NCBI RefSeq assembly: GCF_905147365.1
Contig: NC_056422.1
Coordinates: forward strand, 6,636,501-6,700,500
Length of the DNA: 64,000 bases
Source of the DNA: Aricia agestis
Taxonomy: Eukaryota; Arthropoda; Insecta; Lepidoptera; Lycaenidae
Direction: 5' to 3'
The notes under the pieces were generated by a model. That model was not told the origin of the DNA. It saw only the letters and a list, made by a program, of their open reading frames with translations, and did not search any database. Position 1 is the first letter of the stretch; every line of letters begins with the position of its first letter. Both the position numbers and the translations under genes were made by a program. This document shows, piece after piece, positions 32,151 through 43,757 of this stretch.

Positions 32151-35100
32151 TGAAAAATTTGCTCGACAAAGTACCAGGATGGCATAGCAGACCAAGAGCC
32201 TATACTATCCGTTCAGAATAATTTTACCTCGCAATTTCTAACCAGTGATCCTTATGCCGTGGGCACAAAGATTAAAATAGCTTTACCGATTTCATACGAG
32301 CTCATCAAATCGTTTAATGCAGCTCACGTCACACCTGTGTCGGTGACGTAAACCTAATTAGCGGTAACTCTCAGTACGTGGAATAGACTTCATAAAACGA
32401 GGATCAGAATACAATCCTACAACTTACAAGGATGCTTTTGACACGCGGCAGAAAATTAAAATTAGACTTAAAGCGACGCCTTGATAATTTGGCTGTAGCG
32501 ATATCGATTATTCCCAGCAATGACTAAAGCTAAGGAATGAAAGTTCATTGTCAGTATTCATCATGTCTTTGTCTTTGAATTACCCATAGCATAACACGTT
32601 TGGTCAACTTTTATAACAGAATAATCAATCAAAAATACCTCTGTAAAAGAGTAATTCTAATTTTGCCAACAGAGGAGAGTGATTCAAGCTTCCAAAGTTT
32701 GTTCATAGATTGGTTCAAGCATACTTTAATTTGCCCATAGCTTATATGAAATATGTTTATGGTTTTTAAATTACGCCACAAAAACCATTTTGTCGCTTAC
32801 GCCCTTTTCATTTCTTGTTGTTCCATTAATTCTTGTTTTCTATGAGAGGCTGGGCCGGCCTCTAATAGAAAACAAGCAATCTAAAACATATCCAACACGG
32901 TTTTTTTACTTTAACGCGGCGTCACCTTAACGCCGTCAAATTGTACATCACATCCACGCCATTCCACGCTTACCTGTCAATGTAATTTGGCCGAATTAAT
33001 ATGTTACATTTTGAGAGACACTTGTTTGGCATCCTCAGCCCCATACAATCTTTGTAAATCTGTAGCTACTGCTGATTATATTATGTGAATTTTTATGGTA
33101 GGAAGAAATTTATCATTATTTTTCTCGTTTGCCTTCTTGTGTCGTACAATATCAAAATTAAGTAATTGTTTAAATAAACAAAAGAAATGAAGGTGCAATA
33201 AGATATATTCCAAACAGGAGGAATATCATATTTTTTCCGAATGTAATGGAACTTGCGCAAACGAAATTTCTTTATTTCCTTTAATAATAATTAGAACTAA
33301 AATTGAATGTCAACGAAATTTAACTTTTAACACGGGAAGATTTTTGTGTTTGTTTTTTAGTTAAAGTTTGCCAAATTATACTCGTTATGCGGAGTCGCCG
33401 GCGGTCTGGCGAAAAATGAAATAAAATTTTCTCATTTTCGTTGAGAGTGCACCTGACGATGAAAATAGGGAAAATCGACATCCAAAATAACCCGTTAATG
33501 TTGAGTTTAGATGAAATCGCATTTCGGTTTCCATGGAAAATGAATATCTAAGGCGTAATTCTGTAATTCATTTTCATAACATTTAGCTAAGAATTTTTCG
33601 TTAAAATGTTTTTACCGAAAATGGCTTCACCTCGAACAAAAGCAACTTACCCTTGGAAAGACAAAAGGAATTTTATAGACTTTCCAAAACAGACTTCTAG
33701 TTATTTGTTCACAAAAGAAACTGGGGAAAAAGGTAAAAATAATGAGGTAAACCAAAAAGCTGTAACTTTTGTTCGACCCAGTGCATAATATTAAAAATTT
33801 TCGCGCAAATAGCGTGAAAATTCTCTACGTATAGTCTAATGACTACGTAGATAATTTTAAATAATTTTTATTCATATTTATTGAACACTTATTTAATTAA
33901 ATGGTTTAATTCAACGAATTCCCTAGTCATTTAACAAATAGCTGATTCAACCAAATGACTGCGACATATAATAATGTTCCGCAAAAGGACACGTCGCCAA
34001 ACTGTCTGCGAGCTAAGGATCGGTCCTATTTCGGTACCCTCGTATTACGCCCTTGAAATACTCTACAATCGGCGCTGCTTGCTTCTCTTGCATATTAAAG
34101 TTTGTAGTGTTTATTGTTTTAACATTGAATAAATAATGACATTATAAAGATGTCACAGAGTGCGTTATTTGTTTTACACACTTTCGTTTTGAATCGTAAC
34201 GAATTATCCCTTTTCAAATTTTTTTTGGCTTAGTTAATTTCTTATACGATTATACGATTTAGTTATGTATAGTAACTAAATCGTGTAATCGTAGAATAAA
34301 TTTAAAGATTTAAGGTTATTTTCAAAGCAACAATGATTTAAAACTCTAAATTTGCTCTAAGCTCCGAGGTATATGCAAAACATATTTAGCGTGATACCTG
34401 CACCAATGCTACAGTAACTGAAAACTCGTAAAGGGATCAAGATAATTTGATAGACCCAATTTGCCTAAGCGATTTATCAACTTGGCCATAGATAATATCT
34501 GCGTAATTTGTGGAGCCCTGATCCTATTAAACTTTGCTCCTTGGGCTTAAGCCAATTCTAATAAATGGTTTTATAACAGGGAAAGTTACATTAAATTTTA
34601 TTTTTATTGAAAAGTAGATGTGATAGATGATAGATGGAAACCAATTTTTGTTCGGTACAAAAATTATGCCATGTTCTTTACGAGAACCTTATATATGTCC
34701 AATTTTCACACCAATTTGTTATTAAAATCGCTTGAAGAAATAACGGCAGACAGACAGAAAGACAGACAATTATGTGCTTTTACTTAGAATTCTGGGTCTC
34801 TTTAACCTAAATAAATGTTTGAAACGAAATGTATACCTTGGTACGAACAAAATGTAACAAAGCGACACAAAAAGGATATGGGCGAAAAGCCCATACCATA
34901 ATATAAAATAAAAAAAAAACTAAAATATATTTTGATTGAACACCAAAAACTTCCAATAGTTACGAAATATCACAAAATTTGAATTTATGTTTAAAGATAT
35001 TTGAAATGTAAACTTTATTCAACTGTTTCTACGTAACTTGGAACGTTCCTATGCAAATATGGACCACCTATATCAATAAAATGATAAAACTGTGTACGTG

Positions 35101-35470
35101 CTCCCCGGCAGTTACATATTTCCTCAAATATTCTTGTTCCATAGCCTTATAGAAGAGCAAGCAAGCAAGAATTTCTCAATTTTTCATCTAGCGGTCTACG
35201 AAAACTGTAGGATATTCTATATAATGTAATTAATATTGGGCTTATTAATGTAGAGTATACATTTTACTCCAAACATAATTTAATTACTAGTCACCTAACA
35301 ATTGCAGGTTTTAATTTTGTGATTTTAAAGTGAACTCAAATTATGTCGCGCCAAAAGTGTCCTGATACTCTTCCCAAAGGCATAATCCAGCAAGATCGAA
35401 TAAATAAATAAATAAAGACTTATGATATGCCCAACTTATTGCCAACTTCCTAACTAAACTTTTAAATACA
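32151..35470. other. non-coding stretch
   Basis: Two short hairpins stand out: an ATTATACGATTTAGTTA/TAACTAAATCGTGTAAT pair at about 34245-34292, and TATGGGC/GCCCATA at 34877-34895 with loop GAAAA. A 60-codon ORF at 33606-33788 shows no domain. Nothing else is recognisable. Confidence 0.45.
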
Positions 35471-35575
35471 TTTTTTTTTCAACGATGGATTCGAACCCGC
35501 CATCTTCCTCTCAGTAGACTATAGAGGCGTCAAATTACAAACAGGCTACTGTGTTGCGCCACATTGTGCTCATAT
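35471..35575 (-). mobile_element. tRNA-like SINE head remnant
   Basis: The minus strand carries GGCGGGTTCGAATCCATCG (complement at about 35483-35502), a clear T-arm/box B. A plus-strand T-run lies just left of it (35469-35478). No full cloverleaf can be drawn, so a degraded SINE is more likely than a tRNA gene. Confidence 0.45.
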
Positions 35576-35794
35576 CAACATCAAACAGCGCGATAGCAAA
35601 GTATTGATTCACGCTATCTGTACTGAGAAACGAAATAATCATCTGTGTCTATTATTGATGGCGACGTCTATGATATAGAGTATAGACTATCATAATATAG
35701 TACTGCCAGAAAAATTGATTTTTAGTCCTTCCTAGTTATGACTTATGTCAAATCAACGTACCTGTACCCACGGCCTACCCCGATTTTACTCTTA

Positions 35795-35922
35795 GGGCCT
35801 TTTCACCACTTTCTACCGGAGTATCTACAACTTATTTGACAGATTCTCCATACTCTATATTCTGTCAAGTTAAGTGGTCGATAACCTATCCGGCACCTAT
35901 CAGAAAGTGGTGAAACAGCCCC
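35795..35922. mobile_element. TWA-target MITE, copy 5
   Basis: 128 bp. Ends GGGCCTTTTCACCACTTTCT and its inverse. TTA flanks both sides (35792-35794, 35923-35925). The TTA duplication, unlike the TAA of other copies, shows that the flanking triplet is target DNA and not part of the element. Confidence 0.8.
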
Positions 35923-35995
35923 TTAATCTAAGATGAATACTTTGATGCTGTAACAACCCTTCGATTCGAAGGGTTAAGAATTATTATTTATTAAC

Positions 35996-36399
35996 ATTAT
36001 TATTTTTAACAAAAAATTAAAACCGACTTCCAAGGTAAAAACAATAATAATATGAACTAAAAAGTATTAAATAACTCTTACTCTATAATAGTGCCTTTTT
36101 CAGAATTCATCGAAAACCTCAACTATTTCTGTACATACTACAGTCTTCATTACATTGAAGTCGGTACCAGCTAATTTTATTGTGAGTTCAGTCAATGTCA
36201 GAATACCTATCTGAAGCTTTTGGGACTGGTACCGACTTCGAAGTTATGAAGACTGTAGTATGTACAGAAATAGTTGAGGTTTAGATGAATTCTGAAAAAG
36301 GCACTATTATAGAGTAAGAGTTATTTAATACTTTTTAGTTCATATTATTATTGTTTTTACCTTGGAAGTCGGTTTTAATTTTTTGTTAAAAATAATAAT
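35996..36399. mobile_element. foldback element with ~175-bp, nearly perfect arms
   Basis: Arms 35996-36170 and 36226-36399 are inverse copies. I see only a few differences: one substitution and one indel near 36108-36112 against 36280-36285, and small changes next to 36151-36157. The central loop is about 55 bp. Both outer ends carry the AAAACCGACTTCC motif of the repeat family found at 18551. Non-coding. The close arm match suggests young age or repair by gene conversion. Confidence 0.75.
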
Positions 36400-36539
36400 T
36401 TCACTCTTTTTAGTTATCTACAAGATAAGGCTTTATGCGTAAATAATCACTACGAATGTTAAATATTCACATTATGTTACTGTAAGCGAAATTGTGGTAA
36501 ATGCTTGCAGTTATCTAAGCGATGCTGCAATTTAAAAAC

Positions 36540-37322
36540 TTTTATCTTTAAAGGTTCAGGAGTTCTGTTCAGTGCCTTTGGACCAAGAGACACCTTCGTA
36601 TGAACTCTCTCTTATTCGTAACATATGTTTAAGTTACTAGAAACAATATTTTAACCACTATGAGTCTTTTGATAAATTTCAAGGATTTCCCTCGATTGCT
36701 CATAGATTCCATCATCAGCTCACCACTTTCGTAATTATCATACAAAATCAAGATTATATCCTATACAACAACACAAGAATTTTGAAAATCGGTCTACAAA
36801 CAGCGAAATAATCACCAAAAACATCTGCTTAGATGCAAAATATCACGAAAAGCATCAATAATTGGGTCATAATGTGATGACCCATGGCATAATTATGATT
36901 TTGATGATGATGATCAAATAAATTGATGTGTTGGCTTATGCTTTCAGTTCTTTAAACAACGCCGAAATCCCCGAACCCGTATCTATAAGGATTCAAAAGT
37001 TCTGTTGGGTACCTTTGGGTCCAGGGTATAATCCGATGCGAAATCCTACTTTTTGGTAGCATTTACCTCGAATGCTTCAGAAAAAATTAAAATCACTATA
37101 TGTTCCATACAAATTTTAAGGAGTCCCCTCGATCCCTCCAGGATCCCATCATCAGATCGCCACTTTTGTGAACATGGTACCAAATTTGAGTTAAACCCTA
37201 TACAACACAAAAATAATTTTGAAAATTGGGTCACAAACGGCTGAGTTATCGTTGAACATACAAAAAAAAAAGATACATACAGCCGAACGTATAACCTCCT
37301 CCTTTCTGGAAGTCGGTAAAAA
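36540..37322 (-). repeat. two diverged copies of the AACCGACTTCC-type repeat
   Basis: The segments at about 36551-36860 and 36970-37322 share the same order of words: GTTCTGTT…CCTTTGG, GATTCCATCATCAG/GATCCCATCATCAG, and TTTGAAAATCGGTC/TTTGAAAATTGGGTCAC. The second copy ends in GGAAGTCGGTAAAAA, the inverse of the family start. No coding frame survives. Confidence 0.5.
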
Positions 37323-37763
37323 TACACACCAAACAAGAATTAACGACAATTTTTTATAGTTTTGAGATTAGACTAATATGAAAGGCTCTGGCCTCTGGAT
37401 TAGTATACAATATTATATTAAAGTTCTATTTCACCGAGAAGGGGAAGCTGTATGTATTTTAAAATTAGACCACGAAACCTCGCCGAAAGCGAAATATTTT
37501 CGCGACAATCCCCGGGAAATCTGTAAATTCTTAAGCGGGGACACTATTTCTTATACTTTATAGGAGCAATATCTTAGGCGATATCTTCGCTCGCTTTATT
37601 TTCTGATTTATTCATGTCCCACCATAAATTGTTGTGATAAGCTTTTGTACACCAAAATACGAACATTTGTATATTCAGCGCGGTGAACGTGTTATTTTTG
37701 TTGGTTAAGCTGTTTGCTTCTTTCTGTTTTTTATTGCTAGAGCAGGGTTAAATTATAACATAA

Positions 37764-38082
37764 TCTTATATATAAAATTCTCGTGTCACAATGTTAGGCC
37801 GCGTACTCCTCCGAAACGGCTTGACTGGTTTTAACCAAATTTTATATGCATATTCAGTGGTTCTGAGAATCGGCTACTGGGTACTTTTTATATTGATAAG
37901 TGCATTTGTTGAATAAATAATAGTAAATTATTACAACTCGAGACTGACGGCGACCATTGTTTGTGCGACGGGATAGCGATGGACGTTGCCATGGTGACAT
38001 ACTTATTTAGTCACTCCAATAAAATAATACGGGCGAAAATTACTTTATATAAGGGCAAAGAAACGTTTGCCGGGACAGCTAG
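37764..38082 (+). mobile_element. Helitron-like, third family, complete copy
   Basis: Starts TCTTATATATAAAATTCTCG after a host A and ends GGGACAGCTAG before a host T. GGCAAA at 38054-38059 and TTTGCC at 38066-38071 form the expected subterminal hairpin, eight bases ahead of the CTAG. 319 bp, non-coding. Confidence 0.78.
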
Positions 38083-38289
38083 TTTAATATAGAATTTTGT
38101 GTAAAAGTTAACTCTATACAGTAGACTCAAACACACCCTAAGGAATTATCACTTTGTTTTCTTACAGTTTTTACCCATCAATTCCCAAGCGGCACCCGGG
38201 TGCCGCATAACAATTGAATATATATCGTGTCTGATATTCCCACGATCGAGGTATTACATATCACTGTGTAGTATACACTATACAGTGTG

Positions 38290-38541
38290 TTAGTGTAAAC
38301 ACCGTTATCCTTGAAAACATCAAATGAGTCCGTCAAAATGAACAACTTTTTCTAAGAGAACAATGCAAACTCAAAAAAAAAAATGCCGTCTTCATACCCA
38401 TACGGATGCCCGAATCGGCAATTTGTATGGGTATGAAGATGGATTTTTTTGAATTCCCAGCATTGTTCTTATAGAAAAAGTTGTTCAATTTTACGGGCTC
38501 ATTAAGATGGTTTCAAGGATAACGGTGTAAATTACACTTAA
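38290..38541. mobile_element. foldback element, ~250 bp
   Basis: Ends TTAGTGTAAAC…/…TTACACTTAA are inverted. The arms pair through ACCGTTATCCTTGAAA, AACAACTTTTTCTA, and TCTTCATACCCATAC with its inverse GTATGGGTATGAAGA. Central loop about 24 bp. Single copy in the window, non-coding. Confidence 0.65.
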
Positions 38542-38572
38542 CATCTTGTATATTCTATATATTGTTGGTATA

Positions 38573-38943
38573 CGCGGTAGAGCCATGCTTCGGCACGAAT
38601 GGGCCGGCTCGACCGGAGAAATACCACGCTCTCACAGAAAACCGGCGTGAAACAGCGCTTGCGCTGTGTTTCGCCGAGTGAGTGAGTTTACCGGAGGCCC
38701 AATCCCCTACCCTATTCCCTTCCCTACCCTCCCCTATTCCCTTCCCTTCCCATCCCTACCCTCCCCTACCCTATAGGGAATAGGGTAATCCCTATTCCCT
38801 CTTAGGGTAATCCCTATTCCCTCTTAAAAGGACGGCAACGCACCTGCAGCTCTTCTGATGCTGCGAGTGTCCATGGGCGACGGAAGTTGCTTTCCATCAG
38901 GTGACCCGTTTGGTCGTTTGCCCCCTTGTTTCATAAAAAAAAA
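38573..38943 (+). mobile_element. SINE-like element sharing a LINE 3' tail, complete copy
   Basis: In order: a head with GAGCCATGCTTCGGCACGAA and GGGCCGGCTCGACCGG, the GAAACAGCGCTTGCGCTG hairpin, a (CCCTAYYC)n-like run, then GGCAACGCACCTGCAGCTCT and CCATCAGGTGACCCGTTTGG, ending in an A-run. The last ~125 bp match the 3' end of the LINE fragment at 23936-24188, as expected of a SINE mobilised by that LINE. The CCCTA-type run is duplicated internally (AGGGTAATCCCTATTCCCTC twice). Confidence 0.7.
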
Positions 38944-39180
38944 CACATGTGGGATTTTTTTTACCAAATTGGGGTTATGGTGTTTTTATAATATTGTGTA
39001 TCTGTATGTATGTGGAGTTTTTCAACAACTTCTCTGTAGCGAACAATTCTGTACCAGGCATTCATAAAACTAAGGAGGCTTAAACATCTTTCAGGGATTT
39101 AGAGCCAGAACCAACACTTGCCATTGTCGTCTCGATATAAGCCGATCACTCTCGCGTCGATGATTTGCTTAAAGCCTCCT

Positions 39181-39390
39181 GCACCCGTAGCATGGCTACA
39201 GTAGATATACGAAAGTATAGAAAGTACAGCGGAGATAAACTGAAGGTGCCGCGCCGTTCCGATCTCATTATATTTGATTTTTGTCGATCGCGGCTAGCCG
39301 CGGTAAAGATCGGAACGGCACCTTCAGTTTATCTCCGCTGTTTGTCTATACTTTCGTATTTCTACTGCACTGTAGCCATGCTACGGGTGC
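39181..39390. mobile_element. foldback element with ~90-bp arms
   Basis: GCACCCGTAGCATGGCTACA at the left is matched inversely at 39371-39390, and the arms continue through CGAAAGTATAG and AGCGGAGATAAACTGAAGGT. The centre contains GCGGCTAGCCGC. About 210 bp, non-coding. A solitary end-like match is near 30293. Confidence 0.65.
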
Positions 39391-41376
39391 TGATCTAAGA
39401 GAGTATCGATACAGATATAATAATTTTGTACCTTATTGCGAACTTGTAAGGTTTAAAAGCAGGATTTGGAGATTTTTCTATGTTTCAGTTTTTAACTTAC
39501 ATGTTAATAATGATAATTATTTTGTTTCAGGTATTCTTCAGTGACCAAACTAGTTCGGTGAGAAATGTGTCTAATGCATGTTTATATGTTTTTAACTCAT
39601 ATTTTGTGTTATAAATTATAATTGCTTAGCTACATTATAGAACAAAATTGCAGTTAACATTCTCAAATCAGAGAAATATGTCTTAGCTCTGTCACATTCG
39701 CCTACTGACCCGGCAAAGGTTGTTTTGCCATATATTTTGTTGAAATTAGCTTGAGAGCCTTAAAGGGAGATCCTAAGACCGCTTCAGTTCTCATTTTAGG
39801 CGTCGTGTTGTAATGATATAACTCCTTTCAGAACCTCCAACTTACGGAGAAACTTTTTGATTGATTAAGAATTATGTACTGAATGATCAGCGTCAACTTC
39901 AACATTGGCCATGAAAAAAGTGGCACACTAAAATTTTATCAAAATTGGTCATCCCTGCTTTCGTACAAGTTTGGCAACAAACATGAGAATTTTAACGTTA
40001 AAGTTATTAATAACTCAGCGCTTTCATTGTTTTCCTCAAACTCAATTGTTACTAGCTGATACCACATAAACTTATACCGCAGTTAAGACAATGTCACACT
40101 GTGCTTGTAACTAGCACTTAATATAGCTGTTAAATTGACATAGTTGCAGTTGAAATTAGTATGTAAAAGTGACATATTATTATAATAAAATTAAAATAAA
40201 CGGAAACATAACTAATGCAAAAGCTCTAGCAGAGCTTTTTAATCATATTTATAGCTTTCTTATAATAATGACTCGATGTTAATTGCAATTTCTATCGCGC
40301 GGAAATTCGTTTTAAGTATTGACTATTGGTACTTAATTTTTATCCGCGATAAAAACTTTAATACGCCCTTTAAAGAGACTAAAGGGACAGACGTGCAAGT
40401 AAGTACGCGGACTTATGACTTGACGACCTTAATCGCCTATGTATCAGCAAAGAGCAAAGCAAGCCTGGGGGCATGGTAATCCAGTGTGAGCGATTCTCGT
40501 GTGTCACCGACGCGAGCCGAGTAAGTTTGCAAACTTAAAACCCGCGTACTTTAAGTTCGTACGTCTATCAGGCACTTAAGAGACTTTCCCACACATCTAT
40601 ATCGTATACCAAAATCGGTTTTTTGGCTTAAATATGTAGAGGCCACAGAAAGATACACCTTTGGCTTTATATTATTGGTATGGATTATAGTGTACCTTGA
40701 CTATGCCTGCTACTGGTACGTGCAAAGCCGCTTTATTGCAACGCTGGCGTGGCGCATTTTTTCCGTTTTCCTATTCAAGCCTGTGCATTTTTCATTCGTG
40801 TGTATTCATACTGAAATATCTTCGCTCAATACTTGAGTAAGGCGCATTCGAAATTCGAAATATGAATTTAATAACGCCGTCTTTGTTGCTCTTATTTTCA
40901 AAATTATTGTTTTTTTTATCACTAATTCTAGATGTTTGTGCAAAGACATATTCGCTGTGGTTTGGTTACAGTATTTTTCTTTAAATACTTTCTGTAAAGC
41001 AATAATGGAAATGTTTTTCTATAAAAAGTGTTCAACTTCCTCTCGATAGTCTGGCGAGGCAGATCACAGATGACAAGTGAAAATCGTGAAATGGGATGCT
41101 CTGGTTGCATATTGAAATTTATAATATCATGAGTTATGATGTACCGTACGTGTACGAAAAATCTTAAAAACCTACTTTATTAAAAATAAAGTATGTATAG
41201 CATTAAGTTTACACACCTTCAAGTAACAATAAAATAAAATATACTCATACACACATAAAGATCCAAAATATCTTAACTTTATGCTTGCGAAAAAAAATTG
41301 CTTATGCCCAGTTTCTGAGTTCTGTTAACCGGGGTTTCTCTTCTTTCTTTACTATTGCTTTTGATTGGCTAACGTC
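39391..41376. other. non-coding stretch
   Basis: No exon, RNA gene or clear element. AGCTCTAGCAGAGCT at about 40222 is a small chance palindrome. Confidence 0.42.
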
Positions 41377-41472
41377 AAAAAATTTACCAATCAACAACAA
41401 CGCTCGTGAAAAGATAAACCTAATGCCTGGTTTATCTTTTCACGAGCGTTGTTGTTGATTGGTAAAATTTTT
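41377..41472. repeat. near-perfect 43-bp inverted repeat
   Basis: The arm ending at 41420 (…GCTCGTGAAAAGATAAACC) and the arm starting at 41429 (GGTTTATCTTTTCACGAGC…) are inverse over about 42 bases with one extra A, around the loop TAATGCCT. A similar GATTGGCTAA…CCAATCAACAACG word lies near 20427-20465, so it may be part of a dispersed palindromic element. Confidence 0.7.
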
Positions 41473-41821
41473 TCACGTGGGCAACTACTTGCGTCATTAA
41501 AATCGGACCAGTACCTTCAGAGCCCATTCAAACCTTTCCTGTTTATTAAAATATAGACAAAAAACAAAACAATATAAATAAAAGGAAAGAAAACCACATA
41601 GTAGAACTATCCACTGTAGGTATATACCGTTTTCCGTATGGAAGAAAATAGTTCTAGTCTGAAGTATTTTCAAAGGGCCCTTCTAGAGGTCGGCCATAAC
41701 GGCTTTGTTTAGATGTTGCCATTCCAACCCTTGACCTTTCTGCTGCCTGGTATATTGTACTTGTGACCTGCATCTCTTCGCAACGACCAATACGTTGATT
41801 GTTTTTAAGAATCCATACTAA

Positions 41822-41959
41822 AGGCCTGTTTCACCATTTTCTGATAAAGTGCCGAATAGGCTATTCACAGCTTTTTTGACAGATTCACCATACTTCATCT
41901 GTCAAGTTAAGTGGTGGATAGCCTATTTGGCACTTATGAGGAAGTGGTGAAACATACCC
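41822..41959. mobile_element. TWA-target MITE, copy 6
   Basis: 138 bp, AGGCCTGTTTCACCATTTTC to …GTGGTGAAACATACCC. TAA on both sides (41819-41821, 41960-41962). The right TAA is shared with copy 7. Confidence 0.8.
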
Positions 41960-41962
41960 TAA

Positions 41963-42102
41963 GGGCCTGTTTCACCACTTTCTGATAAAGTGCCGAATAG
42001 GCTATTCACAGCTTTTTTTTTACAGATTCTCCATACTTCATCTGTCAAGTTAAGTGGTGGGTAGCCTATTTGGCACTTATGAGGCAGTGGTGAAACAGGC
42101 CC
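41963..42102. mobile_element. TWA-target MITE, copy 7, abutting copy 6
   Basis: 140 bp with full GGGCCTGTTTCACCACTT ends and TAA at 41960-41962 and 42103-42105. Very close to copy 6 in sequence, which suggests insertion into copy 6's target duplication or a local tandem duplication. Confidence 0.82.
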
Positions 42103-42215
42103 TAAGTACCTATAATAAATATTGGGAATAAGAAAAGTGCTTCGCAACAAAACTATGAGCGGTATTTGCTTAAAAAGTTAAAGAATTCAACATAATATTA
42201 TTATTGCCACACTAA

Positions 42216-42397
42216 GGGCCTATTTCACCACTTCCTGATAAGTGCCGAATGGGCTCTCCATGGAGAGCCTCCATACTTCATCTGTCGTTAAGTGGTGCAC
42301 CACTTAACGACAGATGAAGTATGGAGATTGGAGAACCTGTCAAAAAAGTAGTGAATAGCCTATTCGGCACTTTATCAGACAGAAGTGAAACAGGCCC
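42216..42397. mobile_element. TWA-target MITE, copy 8, rearranged
   Basis: 182 bp between TAA at 42213-42215 and 42398-42400. The centre has an extra inverted duplication (ACTTCATCTGTCGTTAAGTG against its inverse, with a GGCTCTCCATGGAGAGCC palindrome), so it is longer than other copies. Confidence 0.75.
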
Positions 42398-43485
42398 TAA
42401 GTTATTTGAATCAATTAATTTTGATCATAGACTTTGAATCAATTAATTTTGTATATAATAAAAAAACCGGGGTGGACGGGCAGACAGACTGAGGAAAATT
42501 ATAAAGGTTCCTTGTAGTTACTCAGTAACTTTAATAAATCATCTACCAACACATACTAATAAAACCTAGTATAACGTAGGCTCAACAATATAAGCTTACA
42601 AATACGTTTATGAAACTTTCAGTTTAAAATTTTCTAGGCAGCCTAGGCAATAAAGTAATATTTTATAGGACGCCTAGAACTTGGGTCTAGATGCTAGCGC
42701 AATACCTTAGCATATAACTTTGCCTGTAGCGTTTAAATTTCGAAGTTCGCTGAAGCAACGTAATATGTTCGATAGACCTCAATTTGTGCGTTAGATCGAC
42801 TAGAATATTGCCTACAGTCTTTAGTCTAGGTCTTATATTAGGACTAAACTCTAGAATAGAGCTAGAATGCTGTACCTAAATGTTACAGCTGATAAAATAT
42901 ATCGTTTACAGTCCATGTTCAAATATTAAAAGAGAATTTTGAAAATCGGTTCACAAACGGCGAAGTTATGGTAAACCTAAAAAAAAGTACAGACGAACAT
43001 ATAACTTCCTCCTTTTTGAAAGTCTGTTAAAATAACGCATTTTGATTTTGCCTAAACTACTATAATTATCATGTCAACGTTTCGCACGTAGCATCACGTA
43101 ATGGCAAATAAAACGTAATTAACGTGTACATTATTGACATTGTTTGGGCGGCGTTTCTAGGCGGGCGGTTTCTGGGCGGGCGGGGTGAACGACCCCGCTA
43201 ATAACTTCCGCTTACCTGTGCCTAGACCTAGGCGCAGGCTTAATGATGAACCGACGCGATTGTTAATTCCAACTGTATATAAATGTAGTAAGTTTTCATA
43301 GCAATATAATGGCACATTGGAATAATTTTTCCTTGTAGAAATTATGATGCACATATTAATATTAAATGCAAGAAAGAAAAGAGAAAAGTGTCTCTGTATT
43401 TTACCACATCAAAGTTTTGAAGGACACCGCTGAACCAATGAATCTCAGGAAATGAACAAAATATTATAAGGATAGTTTTAATATG
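42398..43485. other. non-coding stretch with repeat scraps
   Basis: 42940-43035 is a minus-oriented fragment of the AACCGACTTCC family (AAAATCGGTTCACAAACGGC … AACTTCCTCCTTTTTGAAAG). 43145-43184 is a G-rich island of repeated GGGCGG words. No gene. Confidence 0.45.
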
Positions 43486-43757
43486 AGAAGAGCGTCCGTG
43501 GCCTAATGGTCATGTAATGGTAATCTTTGGTTCGCACTCTTAGAGGGTGCAGGTTCGAACCCGGGTGGAGGCGTGTACCTATGAGACATTTTCTGATCTC
43601 AAGTACATAATACGGACGCTCGTTCGGTGAAGGAAAACATCGTGAGGAAACCCGCACATAGTTGGTCCCAGACGTATTGACTATTTCTTTCCTCTGGACT
43701 AGGGCGACTATGATGCGAGAATGCCGTATGCGCTTGGGCAACCACACGGACATTTAA
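43486..43757 (+). mobile_element. tRNA-derived SINE
   Basis: The head has GCGTCCGTGGCCTAATGG (box A-like) and GGTTCGAACCCGGG (box B, about 43551-43564). The body contains CGCTCGTTCGGTGAAGGAAA and CATCGTGAGGAAACCCGCAC, a core found in many lepidopteran SINEs. The anticodon arm is not a proper tRNA arm. The 3' border is unclear and there is no clean A-run. Confidence 0.65.

Noticed and set aside
39181..39544. ORFs of 77 and 87 codons as small genes
   Set aside because: They run through a foldback element whose arms are inverse copies, so the open frames are incidental.
43486..43575. A tRNA gene on the plus strand
   Set aside because: Boxes A and B are present, but the region between them is too long and does not fold. 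The downstream core is SINE-like.
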